Origin: Aurantibacter aestuarii
GTDB lineage: Bacteria > Bacteroidota > Bacteroidia > Flavobacteriales > Flavobacteriaceae
Length of the DNA: 64,000 nucleotides
Direction of reading: 5' to 3'
Assembly: GCF_003008425.1 (NCBI RefSeq)
Contig: NZ_PXOQ01000006.1
Span: forward strand, 1 to 64,000
Numbering within the stretch: position 1 is the first letter of the stretch; every line of letters starts with the position of its first letter. Shown here one piece after another: positions 17,155 to 25,679 of this stretch. The position numbers were made by a program, and so were the translations under genes. The notes beneath the pieces were generated by a model, which saw only the letters and a list, made by a program, of their open reading frames with translations, did no database searches and was not told the DNA's origin.

Positions 17155-18267
17155 TTATGTAATGTTTTTAAAAATTAACTCAGCAGTATGTTGACTTGCG
17201 CCAATACCACCTAATTTTTTTTCTAAAATATGATAATCATTAAAAATAGCAGTTCTTTTTTCAGAAGAGATTATAGCTTGTAGTTCTTCCTTTAAACGTT
17301 TTGGATTCATTTCATCCTGAATTAACTCCGTAACAGCAGGTTTATCTAAAATTAAATTAACTAAAGAGATATATTTCAGCTTTACTAATCGTTTTCCAAT
17401 TTGATAGGAAATCCAGCTGCCTTTATAACAAACTACTTGTGGAACTTTAAATAAAGCAGTTTCTAGGGTTGCTGTACCAGAAGTAACTAATGCTGCGGAG
17501 CTAATACTTAATAAATCGTAAGTTTTATTGCTAATAAATGCCACATTGCTTTTTCCTAAAAATGTTTGGTAAAATTCATAGTCTTGGCTTGGTGCACCAG
17601 CGATTACAAACTGATAGTCTTTAAAATGGTCCACCACAGTAAGCATAACGCTTAGCATTTTGCTAATTTCCTGTTTACGGCTTCCAGGAAGTAATGCAAT
17701 TACAGGTTTTTCAGATAAATTGTGGGAGTTTTTAAAAGTTGTTTCGTTTACTTGTGGTCTGTTAGCTATAGCATCAATTAATGGATGACCTACAAATGCA
17801 ACAGGATAATTATGTTTTTTTTCGTAAAAATCTTTTTCAAAAGGTAAAATCACATACATATGGTCCACATCTCTTTTTATGGCAGAAATCCTGTTTTCTT
17901 TCCACGCCCATATTTGTGGAGAGATGTAATATTCGGTTTTAAAACCTTTTGCTTTTGCCCATTTAGCAATTCTTAAATTAAAACCAGGATAATCAATAAA
18001 AATTATGGCGTCAGGTTGGTAGGATGCAATATCTTCTTTACAAAACTTCAAGTTATGAGTAATGGTTCTCAAGTTCATAACAACTTCAGCAAAACCCATA
18101 AAAGCCAATTCTTTGTAGTGTTTTACTAAAGTGCCACCAGCTTGCTGCATTAAGTCACCACCCCAAAACCGAACTTCGGTCTTAGAATCTATTTTAAATA
18201 GAGATTTCATAAGGTTTGCACCATGTAAATCGCCAGAAGCTTCACCAGAAATAATATAGAATTTCAT
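17155..18267 (-). CDS. lpxB: Lipid-A-disaccharide synthase
   Basis: 370 residues, the usual length. The GT19 signature runs from the N-terminal MKFYIISGEASGDLHGANLM, through MGFAEVV and DYPGFNLRIAKWAK, to the C-terminal GTATLETALFKVPQVVCY. The enzyme joins UDP-2,3-diacylglucosamine to lipid X to make the lipid A disaccharide at the inner face of the inner membrane. It begins 2 bases after the small membrane protein gene and sits in the surE-comEC operon. Kdo transferase, the later step, is found separately at 47933-49171. Confidence 0.97.
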   Translation of the reverse strand: MKFYIISGEASGDLHGANLMKSLFKIDSKTEVRFWGGDLMQQAGGTLVKHYKELAFMGFAEVVMNLRTITHNLKFCKEDIASYQPDAIIFIDYPGFNLRIAKWAKAKGFKTEYYISPQIWAWKENRISAIKRDVDHMYVILPFEKDFYEKKHNYPVAFVGHPLIDAIANRPQVNETTFKNSHNLSEKPVIALLPGSRKQEISKMLSVMLTVVDHFKDYQFVIAGAPSQDYEFYQTFLGKSNVAFISNKTYDLLSISSAALVTSGTATLETALFKVPQVVCYKGSWISYQIGKRLVKLKYISLVNLILDKPAVTELIQDEMNPKRLKEELQAIISSEKRTAIFNDYHILEKKLGGIGASQHTAELIFKNIT

Positions 18268-18269
18268 AT

Positions 18270-18560
18270 TTATACGAAATAAATTATGTATGATGTAATA
18301 GCAGCAACAAAGGTTGCTAATAGAACGCCTCGAGCTCTGTAAAATTTCTTTTTCTGTAAGAAATAGTAAAAGAAAATTAAATTAAAGGTCGCTCCTAAAC
18401 AAATTAGCATCCATAAATTTTCATTAGAATAGTAGAGATTTAAAATCCACATGAAATGCGCATTCTTTATTAATGAAATAATAGAGGTCACTATTAAAAC
18501 TCCAAAACTATTTGCTAATAAACCAATAAATAGTCCTGTAAAAACTTCTTTCTTAATCAT
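18270..18560 (-). CDS. Small three-helix membrane protein of unknown function
   Basis: 96 residues with three strongly hydrophobic segments (about 8-30, 48-67 and 76-95). Charged loops (KKKFYRARG) suggest which sides are cytosolic. I do not recognise a named family. The reading frame overlaps the end of surE by 8 bases and stops 2 bases before lpxB. This argues that it is a real, translationally coupled gene with a role linked to surE or lipid A synthesis, but no function can be assigned. Confidence 0.75.
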   Translation of the reverse strand: MIKKEVFTGLFIGLLANSFGVLIVTSIISLIKNAHFMWILNLYYSNENLWMLICLGATFNLIFFYYFLQKKKFYRARGVLLATFVAAITSYIIYFV

Positions 18561-19329
18561 TTAATTTCCAATTATTTAGTTCTTGAATGGCATGATGTGC
18601 TGTTAAATCAAATTTCACAGGAACCACAGCAACGTATCCTTTTTCTAAAGCTGCTTCGTCTGTATCTTCACCATCATCATAATTTTCAAAAGTTCCTGTT
18701 AACCAGTAATAATCTCTGCCTTGTGGGGTTTGTCGTTTATCAAATTTTTCTTTCCAGTTAGCACGAGCTTGTCTGCAAATTTTAATGCCTTTTAAATCTT
18801 CTTCAGATAAATTAGGGATATTCACATTTAAAATGACATCTGTAGGTAATCCCTTTTCTAAAACCAGTGCAGCAATTTTTTTAATATAAGGTTTGCTGGG
18901 TTCAAAATTGGCGTCCCAGCTGTAGTCTAAAAGTGAAAAACCAATAGCAGGAATACCTTCAATACCAGCTTCTATAGCGGCACTCATTGTACCTGAATAA
19001 ATTACATTAATAGAGGAGTTTGAGCCATGATTAATTCCCGAAACACATAAGTCCGGCTTTCTGTTTAAAACTTCGTTTATAGCAATTTTAACACAATCTG
19101 CAGGAGTACCAGAAGAGCTGTATGTTTTATATGCGTCTCCTTTTTTAGTTAATTCGTCTAGATGTAAAACCGAATTTAAAGTTATGGCATGACCCATGCC
19201 GCTTTGCGGACTATCTGGAGCAACGACAACAACCTCTCCAATGTCACACATTACTTCAATTAAAGTTTTTAATCCAGGTGCGGTCACACCATCATCATTG
19301 GTTACTAAAATTAAAGGTTTTTTCTGCAT
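18553..19329 (-). CDS. surE: 5'/3'-nucleotidase SurE
   Basis: 258 residues from the ATG at 19329 (MQKKPLILVTNDDG). The metal site is formed by N-D-D-G at the N-terminus, S in the SPQSGMGHAIT loop, and N in SGINHGSN, all as in SurE. It removes phosphate from nucleoside monophosphates, and many homologues also cleave short polyphosphate. In-frame ATGs at 19344 and 19368 exist. A good -7 element at 19350-19357 places the transcript start near 19344, which rules out 19368 and makes 19329 the best choice. It is the first gene of the five-gene operon. Confidence 0.94.
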   Translation of the reverse strand: MQKKPLILVTNDDGVTAPGLKTLIEVMCDIGEVVVVAPDSPQSGMGHAITLNSVLHLDELTKKGDAYKTYSSSGTPADCVKIAINEVLNRKPDLCVSGINHGSNSSINVIYSGTMSAAIEAGIEGIPAIGFSLLDYSWDANFEPSKPYIKKIAALVLEKGLPTDVILNVNIPNLSEEDLKGIKICRQARANWKEKFDKRQTPQGRDYYWLTGTFENYDDGEDTDEAALEKGYVAVVPVKFDLTAHHAIQELNNWKLND

Positions 19330-19349
19330 AAATTTATAACTCATTGAAG

Positions 19350-19357
19350 CAAAAATA
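19350..19357 (-). promoter_or_regulatory. -7 promoter element of the surE operon
   Basis: On the minus strand this reads TATTTTTG, an exact match to TAnnTTTG. It is 20 bases upstream of the chosen surE start and lies inside the longer candidate reading frame, so it helps decide the start. Confidence 0.6.
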
Positions 19358-19482
19358 CATAATTTCATGAGTTTAATTGTCTTTTGTCGAGTTTAACAAA
19401 AAATTAGTGGTCATACATTTTATTGGCACGGTTTTTTCTTTACTTTAGTGAAAATTTTACCCTTATTTTAAGCCGATTTACT

Positions 19483-21633
19483 ATGAAGAGGAATTATAAT
19501 ATTTTACTATTACTCGTTCTTTTTGCTTTTGGTTCTTGTAGTTTTACAACCAAAGTAGATAACGATCCAAATAAAGATAAGCTGTTAGTTCAGATTATTA
19601 CCATGGCTTTAGAGCAATTACATTTTGAGCCTAAGCAGATTAACGACGAATTTTCTAAAGAAATTTTAGCCGATTTTATAGAGACTGTTGACCCGCTAAA
19701 ACGCTTCTTTTTAGAGGAAGATATTAACGATTTTAAAAAGTTTGAAACTTTAATTGATGATCAGCTAAGAAACTACGATATTTCTTTCTTTAACCTAGTT
19801 TACGACAGACTTCTTATTAGACAAAATGAAGCTAAAACCTATTATCAAGATATTGTAAAGAAACCGTTTGATTTTAGTAAAGACGAAGTGTATGATGCTG
19901 ATTATGAAAATTTAGCTTATGCAAAAAATAAGAAAGAATTAAAGGATCGATGGAGATTACAGCTTAAATTTAATGCATTAACTAGTTATGATGATTTGCT
20001 TCTTGAAAAAGAAGAGCAAAACAAAACTGGTTTTGATGAGAGTTTAGTTACAGAGGTAAAAACATCTACAGCTTCTCAATTAGAAGAAAAGGCTAGAGAA
20101 GAAACGGCAAAATCTCTTAACATCTTTTTTACAGATTATATAGAGGATTTAGATAAAACCGATTGGTTTAATGTTTATGTGAATACGATTGTAGAAGAGT
20201 TTGATCCACACACTAGTTACTTAGCACCAGATGATAAAGATAAATTTGATCAGCAAATGTCTGGTAAATTTGAAGGTATTGGTGCTCGACTGCAAAAGAG
20301 ACTAGATTATATTAAAATTGTAGATATCATTTCTGGAGGACCAGCATGGCGAGGACAGGAACTTGAGGTGGAAGACGTTATTATGAAAGTGCGTCAAGAA
20401 AAAGAGAAACAACCAGTTAGTATAGTAGGTATGCGTATTGATGATGCTATTAAATTAATAAAAGGACCAAAAGGTAGTAAAGTTATTTTAACGGTTAAAA
20501 AGGTAGATGGTACTATAAAAGATATTACTATTACTAGAGATATTGTAGAGCTTGAAGAAACTTATGCAAAATCAACTTTAATCACAAAAGATAAATCAAT
20601 CTATGGTATAATTAATTTACCACGTTTTTATATTGATTTTGAAGATTATAATAAAAGAAATGCAGCTACCGATATTAGACAAGAAATAGAACGTCTAAAA
20701 GAACAAAATATAGAAGGTTTAATCTTAGACTTAAGAAATAATGGTGGTGGATCTTTAAAAACTGTTGTGGACATTGCAGGATTGTTTATTAAAGATGGGC
20801 CAATTGTCCAAGTGCGTTCTGCAGGACAACCACAAGAAGTGTTAGAAGATGAAGACGATGCTATAGTTTGGGATGGACCATTAGTTATAATGGTTAACGA
20901 ATTATCTGCCTCAGCAAGCGAAATTTTAGCGGCTGCAATGCAAGATTATAAACGTGCTATCATTATTGGAAGTAAACAAACTTACGGGAAAGGAACAGTC
21001 CAAAATGTGCTAGATTTAAACCGTATGGTAAGAAATAATTCTCATGACGATTTAGGGGCTTTAAAATTAACCCGTCAGAAATTCTATAGAATTAACGGAG
21101 GTTCTACTCAATTAAAAGGTGTAGAAAGTGATGTGGTTGTTCCAGACCGTTATAGCTTTATCGAAATTGGAGAACGCGACCAAGAAAATCCATTACCATG
21201 GGATAAAATTGATGCGGTTAATTACAAAGTCTGGGATAAGGATTTTAACTACGACAAAACAATTTCAAATTCTAAAGATAGAATGAAAGAAAATCAACAG
21301 TTAAAGTTGATAGAGCAAAATGCAAAATGGGCTAAGATAAAGTCAGATAATAAGATATATAATTTAAATTATAAAAAATATAGAGCTAACGTTGAAGAAA
21401 TAGAGCAGGAGTCTAAGCAGTTTGACGCTATAAATGATTTTAGAAACAAATTAGTTTTCAATTCGTTACCTTACGAAACCAAACTTTTTGAAAAAGATAG
21501 TACTCTAAAAGAAAAACGTACACGCTGGCATGAAAACTTAACAAAAGATGTTCATGTAGATGAAGCTGTAAATGTACTAGACGATATGTCTAAAACATAC
21601 GATATTAAAAATGTGGCTACCATAAAAAATTAA
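19483..21633 (+). CDS. Carboxy-terminal processing protease (Prc/Tsp, S41)
   Basis: 716 residues from the ATG at 19483, which begins a lipoprotein signal (MKRNYNILLL... lipobox FGSC with C19). An upstream ATG at 19423 precedes a likely promoter and is less good. An N-terminal helical domain is followed by a PDZ domain (FEGIGARL ... SGGPAWRG) and the S41 catalytic core with the Ser in NELSASASEIL and the Lys in GSKQTYGKGTVQ. The C-terminal DUF3340-like helical region is also present. The full Prc length is typical. It degrades periplasmic proteins from their C-termini. An ABC permease gene follows after 2 bases. Confidence 0.95.
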   Translation: MKRNYNILLLLVLFAFGSCSFTTKVDNDPNKDKLLVQIITMALEQLHFEPKQINDEFSKEILADFIETVDPLKRFFLEEDINDFKKFETLIDDQLRNYDISFFNLVYDRLLIRQNEAKTYYQDIVKKPFDFSKDEVYDADYENLAYAKNKKELKDRWRLQLKFNALTSYDDLLLEKEEQNKTGFDESLVTEVKTSTASQLEEKAREETAKSLNIFFTDYIEDLDKTDWFNVYVNTIVEEFDPHTSYLAPDDKDKFDQQMSGKFEGIGARLQKRLDYIKIVDIISGGPAWRGQELEVEDVIMKVRQEKEKQPVSIVGMRIDDAIKLIKGPKGSKVILTVKKVDGTIKDITITRDIVELEETYAKSTLITKDKSIYGIINLPRFYIDFEDYNKRNAATDIRQEIERLKEQNIEGLILDLRNNGGGSLKTVVDIAGLFIKDGPIVQVRSAGQPQEVLEDEDDAIVWDGPLVIMVNELSASASEILAAAMQDYKRAIIIGSKQTYGKGTVQNVLDLNRMVRNNSHDDLGALKLTRQKFYRINGGSTQLKGVESDVVVPDRYSFIEIGERDQENPLPWDKIDAVNYKVWDKDFNYDKTISNSKDRMKENQQLKLIEQNAKWAKIKSDNKIYNLNYKKYRANVEEIEQESKQFDAINDFRNKLVFNSLPYETKLFEKDSTLKEKRTRWHENLTKDVHVDEAVNVLDDMSKTYDIKNVATIKN

Positions 21634-21635
21634 TA

Positions 21636-22715
21636 ATGACTCACAAGTCACGATCACTATCATTAATTGCGCTCCAAAAGTTTAAAACTAATTTTTGGGG
21701 CGTTTTTAGTTTCGGTATTGTAGCTTTAATTGGTTTTACAGCTATATTTGCCTATGTTTTGGCGCCTGACAAGTCAGAAAATGCAAACCAAATACAGCTT
21801 TCTATACACAGTAAACCTCCAGGGTTTGAGGTTAAAGTTTTGGAATTGATGCCAGTAAAATCTACGCATCAATCTTTTTTCAGTAAATGGTTTTTTGGGC
21901 AAGAAAACCCATCTACGTTTGTTGCGATTTCAGACTTTAAAGAAAAAAATAATACAGTCACCTATACAGAATATGCTTCAGATGGATTAATAGGACAGAG
22001 TAAAAGTCTAAATATTAGTAATCAGCCTTATAAAACCTACAATAAAACGTTTTTGTTAGGCACGGATAAATACGGTAGAGATTTATTAAGTCGCGTTATT
22101 ATTGGGTCAAGAATTTCATTCTCTATTGGTTTTGTAGCAGTTTTTATATCTCTTCTTATTGGTTTAAGTTTAGGTAGTATTGCGGGTTATTTTGGGGGAA
22201 AAATAGATGCTTTTATTATGTGGGTTATTAACATCACATGGTCTATTCCAACTTTATTATTGGTTATAGCCATAACTTTAGCTTTGGGTAAAGGGTTCTG
22301 GCAGGTCTTTATCGCAGTGGGTTTAACTATGTGGGTGGAAGTCGCAAGAGTGGTTAGAGGACAAATTATAAGCGCAAAAGAATTGCAATATGTTACTGCG
22401 GCTAGAGCCTTAGGTTTTAATAATTTTAGAATTATAACTAAGCACATTCTGCCAAATATCATGGCACCAGTAATTGTTATTTGTGCAGCTAATTTCGCAG
22501 CAGCAATATTAATAGAAAGCGGCTTAAGCTTTTTAGGTATTGGAGCACAACCACCTATGGCGAGTTGGGGTGCTATGATAAAAGATCATTATAACTATAT
22601 TATTCTAGGTAAGCCCTATTTGGCTTTAGTGCCCGGATTTTGCATTATGATTTTAGTTATGGCGTTTATGCTTATAGGCAACGCACTTAGAGATGCTTTA
22701 GATGTGAAAACTTAG
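21636..22715 (+). CDS. ABC transporter permease (DppC/OppC type)
   Basis: 359 residues. The first helix (FWGVFSFGIVALIGFTAIFAY) is followed by a ~95-residue periplasmic insert, then LGTDKYGRDLLSRVIIGSRIS, which is the hallmark that opens the binding-protein-dependent permease domain. The EAA loop (YVTAARALGFNNFRIITKHILPN) contacts the ATPase. The insert (about residues 45-135) is longer than in usual DppC. No ATPase, second permease or binding protein gene is nearby, so partners must lie elsewhere. It starts 2 bases after the prc gene and its stop overlaps the convergent engB stop by 3 bases. Confidence 0.9.
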   Translation: MTHKSRSLSLIALQKFKTNFWGVFSFGIVALIGFTAIFAYVLAPDKSENANQIQLSIHSKPPGFEVKVLELMPVKSTHQSFFSKWFFGQENPSTFVAISDFKEKNNTVTYTEYASDGLIGQSKSLNISNQPYKTYNKTFLLGTDKYGRDLLSRVIIGSRISFSIGFVAVFISLLIGLSLGSIAGYFGGKIDAFIMWVINITWSIPTLLLVIAITLALGKGFWQVFIAVGLTMWVEVARVVRGQIISAKELQYVTAARALGFNNFRIITKHILPNIMAPVIVICAANFAAAILIESGLSFLGIGAQPPMASWGAMIKDHYNYIILGKPYLALVPGFCIMILVMAFMLIGNALRDALDVKT

Positions 22716-23320
22716 TTTTCTGCAATCATATTCTCATTTAATCCTTGTATATATCCTAATACTTCATCCTGTCCAATCACTTTAGAAGAAGAGGTAATAA
22801 AATAATTAGGCATATCTTCCCAAGTCTCTAAAAGTATATTTTTATAATCTTCTACATGCTTGGTTATGGCATTTGGTTTGAGCTTATCTGCTTTGGTAAA
22901 AATAATTGAAAACGGAATTCCGTTTTCTCCCATCCACTGCATAAAATCTAAGTCAACAGTTTGAGGTAGATGTCTTATATCTATTAATACAAACGCAGTG
23001 ACTAGTTGCGTACGCTTGCTAAAATATTGAGTAATGAATTTTTGAAATGTTTTTTTAGACGATTTACTCACTTTAGCATAACCATAACCAGGTAAATCTA
23101 CTAGGTGCCACTCCTGATTAATAAGGAAATGATTTATAAGTTGCGTTTTTCCTGGTCTACCAGAAGTTTTTGCCAAACTTTTTTTATTGGTAAGCATATT
23201 TATTAAGGAAGATTTTCCTACGTTACTTCTGCCAATAAAAGCATATTCGGGAATAAGAGATTTTGGACATTTCTCTACATCAGAATTACTCATTACAAAT
23301 TCTGCCGATTTAATATGCAT
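22712..23320 (-). CDS. engB: Ribosome biogenesis GTP-binding protein YihA/YsxC
   Basis: 202 residues, normal length. G1 motif GRSNVGKSSLIN, G2 T in KTSGRPGKTQ, G3 DLPGYG, G4 TKAD (IIFTKADKLKP), and G5 near ITSS. EngB is an essential GTPase for assembly of the large ribosomal subunit. It lies 12 bases downstream of the alpha/beta hydrolase gene on the same strand, presumably in one transcript. Confidence 0.97.
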   Translation of the reverse strand: MHIKSAEFVMSNSDVEKCPKSLIPEYAFIGRSNVGKSSLINMLTNKKSLAKTSGRPGKTQLINHFLINQEWHLVDLPGYGYAKVSKSSKKTFQKFITQYFSKRTQLVTAFVLIDIRHLPQTVDLDFMQWMGENGIPFSIIFTKADKLKPNAITKHVEDYKNILLETWEDMPNYFITSSSKVIGQDEVLGYIQGLNENMIAEN

Positions 23321-23332
23321 AATCTGTTTGTT

Positions 23333-24097
23333 TTAGAATTTATGTTTTGTCAACCAAGCATCTAAAATGTGGTTAAACTCTTCAGGATGTTCCATCATAG
23401 CCGCATGACCACATTTGTCTATCCAAAATAATTCAGAATTAGGTAAAAGTTTATTAAATTCTTCAGCCACTTCAGGAGGAGTTACAGTGTCATTTTTACC
23501 CCAAATAATACAGGTTTCTGTAGTCATTTTAGGCAACTCCTTGCTCATGTTATGACGTATGGCACTTTTTGCAATTGCTAACGTTTTAATAAGCTTATTT
23601 CGGTCATTTACAGTTTCGTAAACTTCATCAACAATTTCTTTGGTTGCCACAGCAGGATCATAAAAAACATCTTGTGCTTTTTTCTTAATGACCTCATAGT
23701 CTCCTCTTTTGGTATAACCTCCACCCATAGCACTTTCATAAAGTCCAGAACTACCGGTAATTACTAAGGCTTTTACAATTTCAGGATGTTGTTTAGTAAG
23801 ATAAAGTCCTATATGCCCGCCTAAGGAGTTTCCTAAGACAATAACATTTTCAAGCTGTTTAAATTTTATAAATTCAAAAACATATTTAGAAAAAGCTTTC
23901 ACATTGGTTCTTAGCAAACTCATGCTGTATATAGGTAATACAGGTACGATAACCTTATAGCCTTTTTGGCTAAAAAAAGTTGTTACAGCATCAAAATTAC
24001 TTAATCCGCCCATTAAACCATGAAGCACTAATAATGGCTTGCCTTCACCAACTTCTAGGTAGTGAAACTTGCCATCTTTTTTTAATTGTTCTGCCAT
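23333..24097 (-). CDS. Alpha/beta hydrolase
   Basis: 254 residues from the ATG at 24097. Oxyanion region LHGLMGG, nucleophile Ser in GNSLGGHIG, an Asp in WGKNDTVTPP and the catalytic His in KCGHAAMMEHPEEF complete the triad. The cap region is short. The substrate is unknown. Homologues include esterases and C-C hydrolases. An in-frame ATG at 24127 was rejected because the promoter at 24125-24153 overlaps it. The gene is divergent from mraZ and upstream of engB. Confidence 0.9.
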   Translation of the reverse strand: MAEQLKKDGKFHYLEVGEGKPLLVLHGLMGGLSNFDAVTTFFSQKGYKVIVPVLPIYSMSLLRTNVKAFSKYVFEFIKFKQLENVIVLGNSLGGHIGLYLTKQHPEIVKALVITGSSGLYESAMGGGYTKRGDYEVIKKKAQDVFYDPAVATKEIVDEVYETVNDRNKLIKTLAIAKSAIRHNMSKELPKMTTETCIIWGKNDTVTPPEVAEEFNKLLPNSELFWIDKCGHAAMMEHPEEFNHILDAWLTKHKF

Positions 24098-24124
24098 TAA
24101 TTTTTGTAAAAATCTGTACAGAAA

Positions 24125-24153
24125 CAAATATAGTTAATTCAGTTAAAAACCAA
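24125..24153 (-). promoter_or_regulatory. Flavobacterial promoter for the hydrolase-engB operon
   Basis: On the minus strand TTG (24153-24151), an 18-base spacer, then TATATTTG (24132-24125) match the consensus fully. The transcript should begin near 24119, giving a leader of about 22 bases before the start at 24097. Confidence 0.72.
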
Positions 24154-24244
24154 TACCTAATGTGGTTTTTGTTCAAAAAATCCAGATTAACTGTTGTTTT
24201 GTGTTGTGTAAATAGATTTTAAAATGGGATAAGTTATTAACAAA

Positions 24245-24269
24245 GTGGGTTTTTGTGGTAAAAAGTGGT
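24245..24269 (+). promoter_or_regulatory. Predicted MraZ operator of the division and cell wall cluster
   Basis: Three direct repeats, GTGGG at 24245, GTGGT at 24255 and GTGGT at 24265, are spaced exactly 10 bases apart with A/T-only 5-base gaps. MraZ is known in other bacteria to bind TGGGN-like repeats separated by 5 bases upstream of its own gene. The site lies 11 bases upstream of the -7 element and would block or bend around polymerase. Confidence 0.75.
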
Positions 24270-24280
24270 AATATTTTCAA

Positions 24281-24288
24281 TATATTTG
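24281..24288 (+). promoter_or_regulatory. -7 promoter element of the mraZ-ftsZ cluster
   Basis: TATATTTG is an exact consensus match ending 31 bases before the mraZ start. The nearest TTG upstream (24253-24255) is 25 bases away, longer than usual, which would suit a regulated promoter. Confidence 0.65.
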
Positions 24289-24319
24289 AACTTTAAACGT
24301 TTTAAATAAAAATTTTCTT

Positions 24320-24790
24320 TTGAACTCATTAATAGGCACATACGAATGTAAAGTAGATGCAAAAGGTAGGTTAATGCTTCCTGCTGCGTTGAAAAAGCAG
24401 TTGTCTCCTGTTTTGGAAAATGGGTTTGTTATAAAAAGAGCTGTTTTTCAACCTTGTTTGGAATTGTATCCAATGCAAGAATGGGAAGTTTTAATGCAGA
24501 AAATTAACAAGTTAAACCGTTTTAAAAAGAAGAATAACGATTTTATCCGTCGTTTTACTGCAGGTGTTAAAATGGTTGAGGTCGATGCGAATGGAAGACT
24601 TTTAATCCCAAAAGATTTAGTTGGTTTTGCACAAATTTCTAAGGAAACCGTGTTGTCTTCTGCAGTAAATATTATTGAAATTTGGGATAAAACGAAATAT
24701 GAAGCCGCTATAGATGAAGCTACTCTGGATTTTGCAGATTTAGCTGAAGAAGTAATGGGAAATGATGAAGACGATGACAGCATATCATAA
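24320..24790 (+). CDS. mraZ: Division/cell wall cluster transcriptional repressor MraZ
   Basis: 156 residues with two AbrB-like SpoVT repeats: GTYECKVDAKGRLMLPAALKK near the N-terminus and VEVDANGRLLIPKDLVG near residue 95, each with the D-x-x/G-R-L-x-L/I-P core. The start codon is TTG (24320), chosen because the family begins right at the GTYECK strand and no ATG lies upstream in frame. MraZ forms a ring and represses the cluster promoter. The 10-base-period repeats upstream fit autoregulation. The acidic tail (MGNDEDDDS) is common in this phylum. It overlaps rsmH. Confidence 0.95.
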   Translation: MNSLIGTYECKVDAKGRLMLPAALKKQLSPVLENGFVIKRAVFQPCLELYPMQEWEVLMQKINKLNRFKKKNNDFIRRFTAGVKMVEVDANGRLLIPKDLVGFAQISKETVLSSAVNIIEIWDKTKYEAAIDEATLDFADLAEEVMGNDEDDDSIS

Positions 24791-25679
24791 TCCAGTATTA
24801 TTAAAAGAAACTGTAGATGGCTTAAATATTAAGCCTGACGGAGTTTATGTAGATGTTACTTTTGGAGGTGGCGGACACAGTCGCGAGATTTTAAGTCGTC
24901 TAGGTGAAAACGGTAAATTGTTTGCTTTCGATCAAGATCCGGATGCATTGGAAAATACTATTGACGACTCTCGATTTACTCTAATTCATGAAAATTTCAG
25001 ATTTATAAAACGCTTTTTGCGTTTTTATGGAGTTAAAGAAGTAGATGGTATTCTGGGAGATTTTGGAGTGTCTTCGCATCAATTTGATGTGGCAGAACGT
25101 GGTTTTTCTACCCGTTTTGAAGCAGATTTAGATATGAGAATGAATCAAAATTCAAAACTGTCGGCTTATCATGTGGTTAATGATTACGATGAAGAACAAT
25201 TACGTTCGGTGCTAGCTCAATATGGAGAATTACGAGCGGCTCCGGCTATGGCGCGTTTAATTGTGGAAGCTCGTGAGCAAGCGCTTGTAAAAACTAGTGA
25301 ACAATTAAAAACGGTTCTAGCTAAATTTTTGCCACCAAGACATGAAAACAAAGTGTTGGCGCAAATTTATCAAGCGATTCGTATTGAAGTGAACCAGGAG
25401 ATAGAAGTGTTAAAAGAGTTTTTAGCGCAAACGCCGGAAATCTTGACGGAAAAAGGAAGATTAAGTGTGATATCATACCATTCTTTAGAAGATAGATTAG
25501 TAAAGCGTTTTATAAGAAATGGATTGTTTGAAGGTGAGCCAGAACGTGATATGTTCGGTAATTTTTCAGTGCCATTAAAAAAAGTGGGTGGGTTAGTAGT
25601 GCCTTCAAAAGAGGAAATAAAACTTAATAATCGCGCAAGAAGTGCAAAGTTAAGAATAGCAGAAAAAGTTAGTGAGTAA
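24774..25679 (+). CDS. rsmH: 16S rRNA (cytosine(1402)-N(4))-methyltransferase
   Basis: 301 residues from the ATG at 24774 (MTAYHNPVLLKE). ATGs at 24762 and 24765 are also in frame and cannot be excluded. SAM-binding VDVTFGGGGHS, the DxDP-like FDQDPDAL, the GILGDFGVSSHQFD segment and the C-terminal SYHSLEDRLVKRF are all present. It methylates N4 of C1402 in the ribosomal P site. It overlaps mraZ by about 17 bases and ftsL by 8, so expression is coupled. Confidence 0.96.
   Translation: MTAYHNPVLLKETVDGLNIKPDGVYVDVTFGGGGHSREILSRLGENGKLFAFDQDPDALENTIDDSRFTLIHENFRFIKRFLRFYGVKEVDGILGDFGVSSHQFDVAERGFSTRFEADLDMRMNQNSKLSAYHVVNDYDEEQLRSVLAQYGELRAAPAMARLIVEAREQALVKTSEQLKTVLAKFLPPRHENKVLAQIYQAIRIEVNQEIEVLKEFLAQTPEILTEKGRLSVISYHSLEDRLVKRFIRNGLFEGEPERDMFGNFSVPLKKVGGLVVPSKEEIKLNNRARSAKLRIAEKVSE

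Noticed and set aside
22700-22730. A possible frameshift joining the ABC permease and engB ends
   Set aside because: The genes are convergent with a 3-base stop overlap, each with a complete, normal C-terminus.
24448-24783. Minus-strand 111-residue open frame within mraZ
   Set aside because: Serine-rich complement of the acidic MraZ tail with no recognisable motif.
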